Shown here: piece after piece, positions 52,906 through 61,536 of the stretch
How the letters are laid out: each line of letters opens with the position of its first letter
How positions within the stretch are numbered: position 1 is the first letter of the stretch
Assembly: GCA_963821325.1 (NCBI GenBank)
Contig: CAWGDC010000005.1
Coordinates: 186,001 to 250,000, forward strand
Length of the DNA stretch: 64,000 bases
Direction: 5' to 3'
Origin: PALSA-555 sp963821325
Lineage (GTDB): Bacteria; Actinomycetota; Acidimicrobiia; IMCC26256; PALSA-555
The notes under the pieces: model-generated
What the model saw: the letters and a program-made list of their open reading frames with translations, nothing else
Told to the model about the DNA's origin: nothing
The model's database searches: none
Position numbers and translations under genes: made by a program

Positions 52906-53886
52906 CTATCGACCGCCCTGGTTGGTGCGCTCCGACCGTCCGAGCCGCGGGGCGACGTCCCGGTGGAACGCCGCCATCTGGTCGAGCAGCTCGTCGAGGG
53001 AGCGCGACCGGAACCGCAGCTGCACGTGGCTGACACCCATCGCGCCGAACTCGTTCAACGACGCGGCGACGTCCGCCGCCGGCCCCGAGATGGTCGCCTC
53101 ACCGACGTCCCACCCGGGGGTGCCGACGTACAGCCACGCCGGGGCGATCGTCGCGCCGAGGTCGATCGGCTCGTCGCCGCGCGTCCGGCGACGGTGCTCC
53201 AGGAGATAGGCGATCTGATCGGGCATCGCGTCGCGCGGCGTGCCCTGGGGGAGCCACCCGTCGGCGCGCTCGGCGGCGCGGCGCAGCGCCGGACGCGACG
53301 ACCCGCCCACCCAGATCGGCACGTGCGCCTGGCGGGGGCGGGGCGCGAGCCCCGCGTCGTGGAGGTGGCCCCACGGCCCGGTCTCGATGTCGGGGTACTC
53401 GTCGGTCAGCGCCGCCCGGACGACGTCGATCGCCGCGTCCGTCACCGCGCCCCGACCGGCGTAGTCGACGCCGAGGAGGTCGAACTCGCCTTCGAGGTGC
53501 CCGGCGCCGACGCCGAGGATGGCCCGGCCGCCCGACAGCTCGTCGAGGGTCATGAACGCCTTCGCCGTCTGGAGCGGATGCCGGTAGCTGAGGACATACA
53601 CGTGCGAGAGCAGCCGGACGCGCTCGGTCTGCGCCGCCAGCCACCCCAAGGTCGCGACCGTCTCGTACCAGGTCGTCCCCATGTGGGCGTCGAGCGGCTT
53701 CGTGACCGCGAGATGGTCACAGACCGCGACATAGAGGAAGCCGGCCTCGTCGGCCTGCCGGGCGATCGCCGCGAGCGCGTCGGCGCCGGCCGGCAGCTCC
53801 CAGTCCTCGACGAACGTCTTGCTCTTCGACTGGACGGGCAGCTGGATCCCGTAGGCCAGCTGCCCGTCGGGGATGATGGAGGTCAC
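52906..53886 (-). CDS. LLM-class F420-dependent oxidoreductase
   Basis: 326 residues. YGIQLPVQSKSKTFVEDW starts the barrel; EAGFLYVAVCDHLAVTKPLD, LLSHVYVLSYRHPLQTAKAF, LSGGRAILGVGAGHLEGEFD and VPIWVGGSSRPALRRAAER follow in the order of F420-dependent luciferase-like enzymes. It may reduce or oxidise a CoA-linked or free keto compound. Its GTG overlaps the stop of the upstream esterase by GTGA. Second such enzyme in the window, with a shorter N-terminal loop than the one at 2806. Confidence 0.9.
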   Translation of the reverse strand: MTSIIPDGQLAYGIQLPVQSKSKTFVEDWELPAGADALAAIARQADEAGFLYVAVCDHLAVTKPLDAHMGTTWYETVATLGWLAAQTERVRLLSHVYVLSYRHPLQTAKAFMTLDELSGGRAILGVGAGHLEGEFDLLGVDYAGRGAVTDAAIDVVRAALTDEYPDIETGPWGHLHDAGLAPRPRQAHVPIWVGGSSRPALRRAAERADGWLPQGTPRDAMPDQIAYLLEHRRRTRGDEPIDLGATIAPAWLYVGTPGWDVGEATISGPAADVAASLNEFGAMGVSHVQLRFRSRSLDELLDQMAAFHRDVAPRLGRSERTNQGGR

Positions 53887-54839
53887 GGAGCGGGCGTGGG
53901 GGTCAGCACGGTCCGCATCGCGCCGTACGCCACCCGCTGCGCGTCCTTCGACCCGTCGAGCACCGCGTCCATGTTGAAGAACCCGTGGAACATGCCGGGC
54001 GCCCGGTGGATCTCGACCGGCACGCCCGCGTCGCGCAACGCCTGGCCGTACGCCTCACCCTCGTCGCGCAGCGGGTCCATCTCGGCGGTCACGACGCAGG
54101 CGGACGGCAGTCCCGCGAGGGATCCGGCCTTGATCGGCGACGCGTACGGCTCCTCGCCGTCGGCGTCCCGGGCGAGGTACTGCTCCCGGTACCACTCCAT
54201 CTGGCCGACCGTGAGGAAGTAGCCGGTGGCGTTCTCGGCCTGGGACGGGTGCTCGGACCGGGTCGCGCTCAGGTCGATCACCGGGTAGACGAGCAGCTGG
54301 AAGGTGAGCGGCGGGCCGCCCCGGTCGCGGGCCATCTGGGCGACGACCGCGGTGAGATTCCCGCCGGCGCTGTCACCCGCGACGGCCAGACGTCCCGGGT
54401 CGACGCCGAGCTCGTCGGCGTGCTCGGCGACCCAGACCGTGGCCGCGTACGCGTCGTCGGCCGCCGCCGGCCAGCGGTGCTCCGGCGCCAGCCGGTAGTC
54501 GACCGACACGACCACCGCGTCGACGGCGTTCGCCATCCGCCGGCACGCCCCGTCGTGGGTGTCGAGATCGCAGATCACGAACCCGCCGCCGTGGAAGTAC
54601 ACGACGCCCGGCCGAGCCGCGCCGTCGTCCGACGGCCGGTACACGCGAACCGGGACGTCACCGGCGGGGCCGGGCACCGTCCGATCCTCCACGCTCGCGA
54701 CCGCCTCCACCTCGGCGGGACGCGGCAGCTGCTTGGCGACCGCCCGGGCGTCCGCGGCGGAGGTCACGCCCCGCTCGATGCGCGGGAAGTGCTGCTCCAG
54801 CACCTCGATGAGGGCGGCCGCCGTCGGGTCGATCGGCAT
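53883..54839 (-). CDS. Alpha/beta hydrolase, HSL-type esterase
   Basis: 318 residues from ATG 54839. YFHGGGFVICDLDTH (HGGG), AGDSAGGNLTA (nucleophile Ser), EMDPLRDEGEAYGQAL (Asp) and PGMFHGFFNM (His) complete the triad. GTG 54851, in frame, is not chosen because the -10 box covers it. Close relative of the gene at 29986-30915. It is the first gene of a minus operon with the F420 oxidoreductase and diverges from the FadD3-like ligase. Confidence 0.92.
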   Translation of the reverse strand: MPIDPTAAALIEVLEQHFPRIERGVTSAADARAVAKQLPRPAEVEAVASVEDRTVPGPAGDVPVRVYRPSDDGAARPGVVYFHGGGFVICDLDTHDGACRRMANAVDAVVVSVDYRLAPEHRWPAAADDAYAATVWVAEHADELGVDPGRLAVAGDSAGGNLTAVVAQMARDRGGPPLTFQLLVYPVIDLSATRSEHPSQAENATGYFLTVGQMEWYREQYLARDADGEEPYASPIKAGSLAGLPSACVVTAEMDPLRDEGEAYGQALRDAGVPVEIHRAPGMFHGFFNMDAVLDGSKDAQRVAYGAMRTVLTPTPAP

Positions 54840-54847
54840 CGGAGCGG

Positions 54848-54876
54848 ACACTACCCACCGCCTGACGACCGGTCAC
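54848..54876 (-). promoter_or_regulatory. Minus-strand promoter of the esterase, interleaved with the ligase promoter
   Basis: -35 GTGACC (54876-54871), 17-nt spacer, -10 TAGTGT (54853-54848), ending 9 nt before ATG 54839. The plus-strand -35 (54862-54867) lies inside this spacer. Confidence 0.55.
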
Positions 54877-54890
54877 ACGGTCGGTAGCCT
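54862..54890 (+). promoter_or_regulatory. Plus-strand promoter of the FadD3-like ligase
   Basis: -35 CTGACG (54862-54867), 17-nt spacer, -10 TAGCCT (54885-54890), ending 9 nt before GTG 54899; leaderless start likely. It interleaves with the opposite promoter, so simultaneous occupation is unlikely. Confidence 0.55.
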
Positions 54891-54898
54891 CCGCGTCC

Positions 54899-56497
54899 GT
54901 GTCCGCCGCCCTGCGAGCCGACGAGCGGTGGGGGAGCATCCCCGGGATGGTGCTCGGCCAGGCGCAGGACCTCGCCGACGAGGAGGCCCTCGTCGACGAC
55001 GACGGGACCGTGCGCCGCTCCTTCGCCGACGTCGGCGCCCTGCTCGTCCGCTCCACCCGCGCCGCGATCGCCGCCGGGCTTGAGCCGGGGGACCGGGCAT
55101 CGGTGTGGGCGCCCAACCTCCACGAGTGGATCACCGCGGCGCTCGGCATCCTCGGCGCCGGCGGGGTGCTCGTCCCCCTGAACACTCGCTTCAAGGGTGC
55201 CGAGGCGGGCTTCGTGCTCGGCAAGGCGCGCGCCCGGATGCTGTTCACCGTCACCGGGTTCCTCGGCACCGACTACGTCACCATGCTGCGCGACGCCGAC
55301 GTCGACCTCCCGGCCCTCGAGCAGATCGTGACGCTCCGCGGCGAACCGGCGACCGAGACCCGCTCGTTCGACGAGTACCTCGCCGCCGGCGACGCGGTCA
55401 GCGACCCCGCGGCGCGTGCTCGGATCGACGCCGTCCGCGGCGACGACCTCTCCGACATCATCTTCACGTCGGGCACGACCGGCCGCCCGAAGGGCGCGAT
55501 GGTGACCCACGGGCAGTCGCTGCGCGTCTACGACGCCTGGACCGACGTGGTCGGGCTCCGCCGCGGCGACCGGTACCTGATCGCCAACCCGTTCTTCCAC
55601 ACGTTCGGCTACAAGGCCGGCTGGATGTCCTGCCTGCTGCGCGGGGCGACCATCGTGCCGTTCCAAGTCTTCGACGTCCCGAAGGTGCTCGACATGGTGG
55701 CCCGGGAGCGCATCACGGTCCTGCCCGGGCCGCCGACGCTGCTGCAAGGCCTCCTCGACGAGCCCGACCGGGGCCGCTACGACCTGTCGTCGCTGCGGCT
55801 CACCGTCACCGGCGCCGCGGCCGTGCCGGTCAAGCTCATCGAGCGGCTCCGCGACGAGATGACCTTCGACACGATCATCACCGGCTACGGGCTCACCGAG
55901 ACGACCGGGACCGCCGCGATGTGCCGCCACGACGACGATCCCGACACCATCGCCAACTGGTCGGGCCGGGCCATCCCCGACACCGAGCTGCGCGTCGTCG
56001 ACGACGACGGCCAGCCCGTGCCGACCGGGCAGCCCGGCGAGGTGGTCGTCCGCGGCTACCACGTGATGCGCGGCTACTTCGAGGAGCCCGAGGAGACTGC
56101 CGCCACCATCGACGCCGACGGGTGGCTCCACACCGGCGACATCGCGGTCATGAACGACCGCGGCTACGTGCGGATCACCGACCGCAAGAAGGACATGTTC
56201 ATCGTGGGCGGGTTCAACGCCTACCCGGCCGAGATCGAGAACCTGCTGCTCGGCGACGACCGTCTCGCGCAGGCCGCGGTCGTCGGCGTCCCTGACCCGC
56301 GGCTCGGGGAGGTCGGCGTGGCGTTCGTCGTGCCCCGGCCCGGCACGGCCGTCACCGCCGATGAGGTCATCGCCTGGGCTCGGGACCACATGGCGAACTA
56401 CAAGGTGCCACGCGCCGTCGAGATCGTCGACGCGCTCCCGCTCAACGCCAGCGGGAAGGTCCTCAAGTACGAGCTGCGGGCCCGAGCCCGCGGCTGA
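54899..56497 (+). CDS. FadD3-like AMP-forming CoA ligase
   Basis: 532 residues. IIFTSGTTGRPKGAMV (about residues 190-204), NPFFHTFGYKAGWMSCLL, ERITVLPGPPTLLQGLLD, LTVTGAAAVPVKLIERL, GYGLTETTGTAAMC, LHTGDIAVMNDRGYVRITDR, IVGGFNAYPAEIENLL and NASGKVLKYELR. The FFH-FGYKAG, ITVLPGPPT and TGAAAVPV segments agree with mycobacterial FadD3, which activates the C/D-ring propionate HIP (family knowledge). Broader FadD functions are possible. Its stop converges on the cNMP-binding gene 8 nt away. Confidence 0.88.
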   Translation: MSAALRADERWGSIPGMVLGQAQDLADEEALVDDDGTVRRSFADVGALLVRSTRAAIAAGLEPGDRASVWAPNLHEWITAALGILGAGGVLVPLNTRFKGAEAGFVLGKARARMLFTVTGFLGTDYVTMLRDADVDLPALEQIVTLRGEPATETRSFDEYLAAGDAVSDPAARARIDAVRGDDLSDIIFTSGTTGRPKGAMVTHGQSLRVYDAWTDVVGLRRGDRYLIANPFFHTFGYKAGWMSCLLRGATIVPFQVFDVPKVLDMVARERITVLPGPPTLLQGLLDEPDRGRYDLSSLRLTVTGAAAVPVKLIERLRDEMTFDTIITGYGLTETTGTAAMCRHDDDPDTIANWSGRAIPDTELRVVDDDGQPVPTGQPGEVVVRGYHVMRGYFEEPEETAATIDADGWLHTGDIAVMNDRGYVRITDRKKDMFIVGGFNAYPAEIENLLLGDDRLAQAAVVGVPDPRLGEVGVAFVVPRPGTAVTADEVIAWARDHMANYKVPRAVEIVDALPLNASGKVLKYELRARARG

Positions 56498-56504
56498 CGC
56501 GCCG

Positions 56505-56927
56505 TCAGGCGTCGACCGACGAGTCGAGCTCGGCGAGGCGCTGCGCCATCGTCCGCAGGATCTCGCCTTGCAGCTCCGGGGCGTCTTCCAGGAGGGAGCG
56601 GAACTCCCGCCGGCCGATCACCTCGATGACCACCGGCGTCTTGGCGACCACCGTGGCCGTCCGCGGCCGGTGGTCGAGCAGGGCGATCTCGCCGACGTAG
56701 CTGCCCGGCCCGCGGGTCGCCACGACCTGGTCGCCGCGCCGCACCTCGATCTCGCCGTCGAGCACGATGATGAACTCGTTGCCGACCTGGCCCTCTTTCG
56801 TGAGCTCGGTGCCGGCCGGCTCGTCGAGGCGGGTGGCCAGGCTCGAGACCATCCGGAGCTGCTTCTTCGACAGCCCGTTGAAGAGCGGGACCTTCGCCAG
56901 CCAGTCCTCGGTCTTGCCGTGGTCCAT
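56505..56927 (-). CDS. Stand-alone cyclic-nucleotide-binding domain protein
   Basis: 140 residues. One CRP-like beta-roll: KVPLFNGLSKKQLRMVSSL, AGTELTKEGQVGNEFIIVLDG, GPGSYVGEIALLDHRPRTATV (phosphate-binding cassette with GE and R) and VIEVIGRREFRSLLEDAPEL. No DNA-binding helix-turn-helix follows, so it is not a CRP-type regulator by itself. It may sense cAMP and act on another protein. GGGGGAGG precedes the ATG. It diverges from the amidohydrolase across a KstR-like site. Confidence 0.88.
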   Translation of the reverse strand: MDHGKTEDWLAKVPLFNGLSKKQLRMVSSLATRLDEPAGTELTKEGQVGNEFIIVLDGEIEVRRGDQVVATRGPGSYVGEIALLDHRPRTATVVAKTPVVIEVIGRREFRSLLEDAPELQGEILRTMAQRLAELDSSVDA

Positions 56928-57055
56928 GCCCTCCCCCTGTTCCCCGGACGGTCCCGCCGCGGCGGAGTCTACGTTTGGTCTCCGGGTCGCGGCGGCCCGA
57001 CCCGTCGCGGCGCGTGCCGCCCGCCGGTTGCCGCGGCCGACGCCACACGCAAAAC

Positions 57056-57069
57056 TAGAACCGGTTCTC
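57056..57069. promoter_or_regulatory. KstR-like palindromic operator, site 3
   Basis: TAGAACCGGTTCTC holds the perfect palindrome AGAACCGGTTCT (57057-57068) and fits TNNAACNNGTTNNA except for the last base. It lies 16 nt before GTG 57085 and next to a minus-strand TAGTTT (57057-57052) that could be the -10 for the cNMP-binding gene. Confidence 0.62.
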
Positions 57070-57084
57070 GTCGGAGGGAAGCCC

Positions 57085-58815
57085 GTGCTGGACATCGTGA
57101 TCAAGGGTGCCACGGTGGTCGACGGCACCGGCCGTCCCGGCCGCCGGGCCGACATCGGGATCCGGGACGGCCGCATCACCGGCGTCGGGGCCCTCGACGA
57201 CACCGCGGCGGAGACGATCGACGCCGACGGGCTCGTCGCGGCACCCGGGTTCATCGACCCGCACACCCACTACGACGCGCAGCTGTTCTGGGACCCGGCC
57301 GCCTCGTCGTCGAGCCTGCACGGCGTCACCACCGTCGTCGCCGGCAACTGCGGCTTCACCCTCGCCCCCCTCGCCGAGCCCGACGCCGACTACCTCCGCC
57401 GCATGATGACGAAGGTCGAGGGCATGCCCCTGGCCGCGCTCGAGCAGGGCGTCCCGTGGAACTGGTCGAGCTTCGCCGACTACCTCGACCGTCTCGACGG
57501 CCACGTCGGGATCAACGTCGGGTTCCTCGTCGGGCACTGCGCCGTGCGCCGCAACGTCATGGGCGCCGACGCCGTCGGCCACGAAGCCGACGACGACCAG
57601 GTCGCGGCGATGGTGCAGCTGCTCCACGACGCGCTCGACGCCGGCGGCCTGGGGTTCTCCACCACCTTGTCGTTCACCCACTCGGACGGGGACGGTGAGC
57701 CGGTCGCGTCGCGGTGGGCCAGCCGCGACGAGGTGCTGGCGCTCTGCGGCGCCGTCCGCGGCCACGACGGCACGACGTTGGAGTACGTCACCGACGGCTG
57801 CCTGCGCGGCTTTCGACCCGACGAGGTCGAGCTCATGGCCGACATGACGCTCGCCGCTCGCCGGCCGTTGAACTGGAACGTCCTCACCGTCGACGCCGCC
57901 GAGCCGGAGCGGTACCGCTCCCAGCTCGCCGCGAACGAGCACGCCGCCGCGGCCGGGGGCCGCTCCGTGGCGCTCACCATGCCGGTGCTCGTCGAGATGA
58001 ACATGAGCTTCCGCAACTACTGCGCGCTGTTCATGCTGCCGGACTGGTCCGAGGTCATGAACCTGCCCGTGCCGGAGCGTATGGCGAAGCTCCGCGACCC
58101 CGCGGTGCGCCGGCACCTCAACGAGCGGGCCCGGTCACGTGACGCCGGCGTGTTCGCCCGGCTCACCGACTGGGGCCGCTACCAGATCGGCGACACGTAC
58201 TCCGCGGCCAACGAGGGGCTCAAAGGCCGCCGCGTCGCCGACCTCGCCCACGAGCGCGGCCAGGATGCCTTCGACACGCTCGTCGAGGTCGTGCTCGAGG
58301 ACGAGCTACGGACCGTGCTCTGGCCGCTGCCCACCGACGACGACGACGGATCCTGGGCGCTGCGTCGCGACGCCTGGAGCCGCGACGACGTGCTCATCGG
58401 CGGGTCGGACGCCGGCGCCCACCTCGACCGCATGTGCGGCGCCCCCTACACGACCCAGTTCCTCGCCGACTGCCTGCGCGGCCGCAAGCTGGTCACCCTC
58501 GAGCGGGCCGTCGAGCTGATCACCGCCGCGCCCGCCGCGCTGTTCGGGCTGAAAGACCGGGGCCAGCTCCGCGGGGGCTTCCACGCCGACGTCGTGCTCC
58601 TGGACCCCGACACCGTCGGCGCGCGGGAGGCCTCGCTCGTCGACGACCTGCCCGGCGGTACCTCGCGCCTGTTCGCCGACGCGCTCGGGATCGAGCGGGT
58701 CCTCGTCAACGGCCACGCGATCGTCGCCGACGGCGCCACGACCGGCGACACGCCGGGCGTCGTCGTCCGCTCGGGTCGGGACACCGAGACCGTCGGCGTG
58801 CCTGCCGGCCCGTGA
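57085..58815 (+). CDS. D-aminoacylase-like amidohydrolase
   Basis: 576 residues. Starts GTG 57085 after GGAGGGAA. LDIVIKGATVVDGTGRPGR, then PGFIDPHTHYDAQLFWDP (HxH metal site), VVAGNCGFTLAPLA and NVGFLVGHCAVRRNVMG, ending with GSDAGAHLDRMCGAPYTT and LFGLKDRGQLRGGFHADVVL. This is the N-acyl-D-amino-acid deacylase branch of the amidohydrolase superfamily. Many members remain uncharacterised and hydrolyse other amides or cyclic compounds. The upstream KstR-like site suggests control with lipid genes. Confidence 0.88.
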   Translation: MLDIVIKGATVVDGTGRPGRRADIGIRDGRITGVGALDDTAAETIDADGLVAAPGFIDPHTHYDAQLFWDPAASSSSLHGVTTVVAGNCGFTLAPLAEPDADYLRRMMTKVEGMPLAALEQGVPWNWSSFADYLDRLDGHVGINVGFLVGHCAVRRNVMGADAVGHEADDDQVAAMVQLLHDALDAGGLGFSTTLSFTHSDGDGEPVASRWASRDEVLALCGAVRGHDGTTLEYVTDGCLRGFRPDEVELMADMTLAARRPLNWNVLTVDAAEPERYRSQLAANEHAAAAGGRSVALTMPVLVEMNMSFRNYCALFMLPDWSEVMNLPVPERMAKLRDPAVRRHLNERARSRDAGVFARLTDWGRYQIGDTYSAANEGLKGRRVADLAHERGQDAFDTLVEVVLEDELRTVLWPLPTDDDDGSWALRRDAWSRDDVLIGGSDAGAHLDRMCGAPYTTQFLADCLRGRKLVTLERAVELITAAPAALFGLKDRGQLRGGFHADVVLLDPDTVGAREASLVDDLPGGTSRLFADALGIERVLVNGHAIVADGATTGDTPGVVVRSGRDTETVGVPAGP

Positions 58816-58900
58816 CACGCGACGCGGCGCGCCGCGCCGGGCGGTCGGCGAGACGCCCGGTGGTACCGTCCGAACCCCCGACCGGCGAGTAAGGGAGACC

Positions 58901-60374
58901 ATGGCCGCGACGGCGACCAAGCCGTACCGCCTCCTCATCGGCGGCGAGTGGACGCAGGGATCCGCCGGCACCTACGACGTCGTCAACCCGGCCACCGAGG
59001 CCGTGGTCGGCGCGGCGCCTGAGGCGAGCGCCGCCGACGCCGACGCCGCCGCGCAGGCGGCCCGCGACGCGCTCCCCGGCTGGAAGCGCACGACACCCGA
59101 GACCCGCGCGCAGCTGCTGTCCGCGCTCGCCGACGCGATCCGCCGGCGCAACGACGACCTGCTGCCGCTGATCATGGCCGAGACCGGCGCCACCATGAAG
59201 GTCGGCTCGGCGCTGCAGGTCCCCCAAGCCGTGGCCCGCTTCGAGCGGTACGCACGCGGCGCGCTCGAGGACCTCTCGATCCCGCTGCCCCCGTCGGTGA
59301 TGCCCTCCACGCCGCTCGCCCCCGGCGGGCTCATCGGCGGACTCGGGTTGCGCCAACCCGTCGGGGTCGTCGCCTGCATCTCCCCGTACAACTTCCCGCT
59401 CGTCAACATGGCCGGGAAGGTCGGCCCGGCCCTCGCGACGGGCAACACGATCGTGATGAAGCCCGCACCCCAGGACCCGCTCGCGATCATCGAGTTCGCC
59501 GACCTGTGCCAGCAGGTCGGCTTCCCACCCGGCGTCGTGAACGTCGTCACCGGCTCCTCCCCCGAGCTCGGTGAGGCGCTCGTGCGCTCCAAGGACGTGG
59601 ACATGATCTCGTTCACCGGCTCGACGGCCGTCGGCACCCGGATCTTCGAGGCCGGCGGCCAGACGATGAAGCGGCTCCTCCTCGAGCTCGGCGGCAAGGG
59701 CGCGTGCGTCGTGTGCCACGACGCCGACCTCGCGAAGGCCGTCACCGCGCTCGTCAGCGTCTGGGGCTTCCACTCGGGTCAGATCTGCACCGCGCCGACC
59801 CGCGCCATCGTGCACCGCAGCGTCTATGACGCGCCTCGTCGCCGGCCTGACGGCCGCCGCGCCGAACCTCGTCGTCGGCCCACCCGAGAGCCCCGACACC
59901 GTCGTCGGCCCGGTGATCTCCGCCCGGCACCGTGACCGGGTGGAGGAGTACATCGAGGCGGGCGCCAAGGAGGGCGGGTCGCTCGCCATCGACGGCCGCC
60001 GGCCCGCGCACGTCACGCAGGGCTTCTACGTCGGCCCGACCCTGCTCACCGACTGCACGAACGAGATGTCGGTGGTCCGCGAGGAGATCTTCGGGCCGGT
60101 CATCGTCGTCGTGCCCTTCGACGAGGAGGACGAGGCGATCGCCATCGCCAACGACTCCGACTACGGGCTCTACGACTACGTGTTCTCCGAGGACACCGGC
60201 CGGGCGTTCGAGATCGCCCAGCAGCTCGAAGCCGGCCACGTCGGCATCAACACCGCGCAGCGCAACCACGAGGCCCCCTTCGGCGGGTTCAAGATGAGCG
60301 GCGTCGGCCGCGACGGCGGGGTGTTCGGTCTGCACGCCTACACCGAGATCCAAGCGGTGATCTGGCCCGGGTAG
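58901..60374 (+). CDS. Aldehyde dehydrogenase (NAD(P)-dependent), frameshifted
   Basis: About 490 residues after one +1 shift near 59830. YRLLIGGEWTQGSAGTYDVV, PVGVVACISPYNFPL, VMKPAPQDPLA, FTGSTAVGTRIFE, LELGGKGACVV (general-base Glu), WGFHSGQICTAPTR (nucleophile Cys), then EEIFGPVIVVVPFDEEDEAI. Oxidises an aldehyde to an acid. RBS AGGGAG, with TACCGT (58864-58869) as possible -10. The alcohol dehydrogenase gene 19 nt downstream suggests consecutive alcohol-to-acid steps, such as sterol C26 oxidation, in the cytosol. Confidence 0.92.
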
Positions 60375-60393
60375 CCGGGCGGGAAGGGACACC

Positions 60394-61509
60394 ATGAAGG
60401 GCCTCGTCTACGACGGGACGAAGGCGGCGATCCGCGACGACGTCGAGGTGCGTCCGCCCGGACCGACCGAGGTGAAGGTGCGAGTCGTCGCGGCCGGGCT
60501 GTGCCACAGCGACCTCAGCGTCATCGACGGGACGATCCCGTGGCCGACGCCCGCCGTGCTCGGCCACGAAGGCGCCGGGATCGTCGCCGAGGTCGGAGAG
60601 GCCGTCCAGCACGTCGCGCCCGGCGACCACGTCGTCCTCCACACCCTCGCCTACTGCGGGGCGTGCAAGTGGTGCAACACCGGCCGGCCCGCGTGGTGCC
60701 GCAAGAGCATCGCCAACGCCAGCCAGCCGTTCACCGTCGGCGGCGAGGCCGCGTGGAACTTCGCCGCGGCGTCGTTCTTCGCCGAGTACACCGTCGTCAA
60801 GGGCATCCAGTGCGTCAAGATCGACGACGACGTCGACCTGTCCGTCGCGTGCCTGATCGGCTGCGGCGTGCTCACCGGCATCGGGTCGGTGTGGAACCGC
60901 ACGAACCTCGGGCAGGGCGACACCTGCGCGGTGTTCGGCGTCGGCGGCGTCGGTCTCAACGTCATCCAGGCGGCGAGGGTGCGGGGCGCCCGGCGGATCT
61001 TCGCCATCGACACCGTCGCGTCGAAGGAGGCGCAGGCCCGGGCGTTCGGCGCCACCGACTTCATCCTCGCCGGCCCCGGCGTCGACGTCGTCGCCGCGAT
61101 CCGCGCCGAGCTGCCCACCGAGATCGCCAACGTCGTCGGCTCCTTCGGGGAAGGCGGCGTCGACTACGCGTTCGACTGCGTCGGGCACCCCGACCTGCTG
61201 AACGCCGCGCTCGAGATGCTCGACTGGGGCGGCACCGCCGTCGCCGTCGGTGTGCCCGCGCCGACCGCCACCGTCCCCGCCCGGGTGGGGAACTTCACCC
61301 ACGTCGAGCGGACCCTCACCGGCTCCCGGGCCGGCTCGCACCGTCCGCACTGGGACATCCCGCTCATCCTCGACGCGTACCGCCGCGGGCAGATCAAGCT
61401 CGACGAGCTCGTCAGCGAGCGGTACCCGCTCGAGGACTGGGAGCGGGCCGTCGACGACCTCCACGACGGCAAGCTGGCCCGCGGCGTGCTCGCGGTCACG
61501 CCGGCGTGA
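60394..61509 (+). CDS. Zinc-dependent alcohol dehydrogenase, class-III-like MDR
   Basis: 371 residues. Catalytic zinc: AAGLCHSDLSV and VLGHEGAGIVAEVGE. Structural zinc: CGACKWCNTGRPAWC. Rossmann motif VFGVGGVGLNVIQAA. It also has CLIGCGVLTGIGSVWNRTNL, where Cys of the CGVxTG element is the third catalytic-zinc ligand. Length and motifs match the NDMA/mycothiol-dependent and FadB-type alcohol dehydrogenases of actinobacteria. RBS GAAGGGA before ATG 60394. Second gene in the run from 58901. Confidence 0.92.
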   Translation: MKGLVYDGTKAAIRDDVEVRPPGPTEVKVRVVAAGLCHSDLSVIDGTIPWPTPAVLGHEGAGIVAEVGEAVQHVAPGDHVVLHTLAYCGACKWCNTGRPAWCRKSIANASQPFTVGGEAAWNFAAASFFAEYTVVKGIQCVKIDDDVDLSVACLIGCGVLTGIGSVWNRTNLGQGDTCAVFGVGGVGLNVIQAARVRGARRIFAIDTVASKEAQARAFGATDFILAGPGVDVVAAIRAELPTEIANVVGSFGEGGVDYAFDCVGHPDLLNAALEMLDWGGTAVAVGVPAPTATVPARVGNFTHVERTLTGSRAGSHRPHWDIPLILDAYRRGQIKLDELVSERYPLEDWERAVDDLHDGKLARGVLAVTPA

Positions 61510-61536
61510 CCGCCGCGACGCACCCGAGGCGCTGAC

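Noticed and set aside
56494..56508. CTGACG-CGC-CGTCAG palindrome, like the TGACG operators
   Set aside because: It lies over the end of a ligase and the stop of a convergent gene. TGA and TCA stop codons facing each other create such symmetry by chance.
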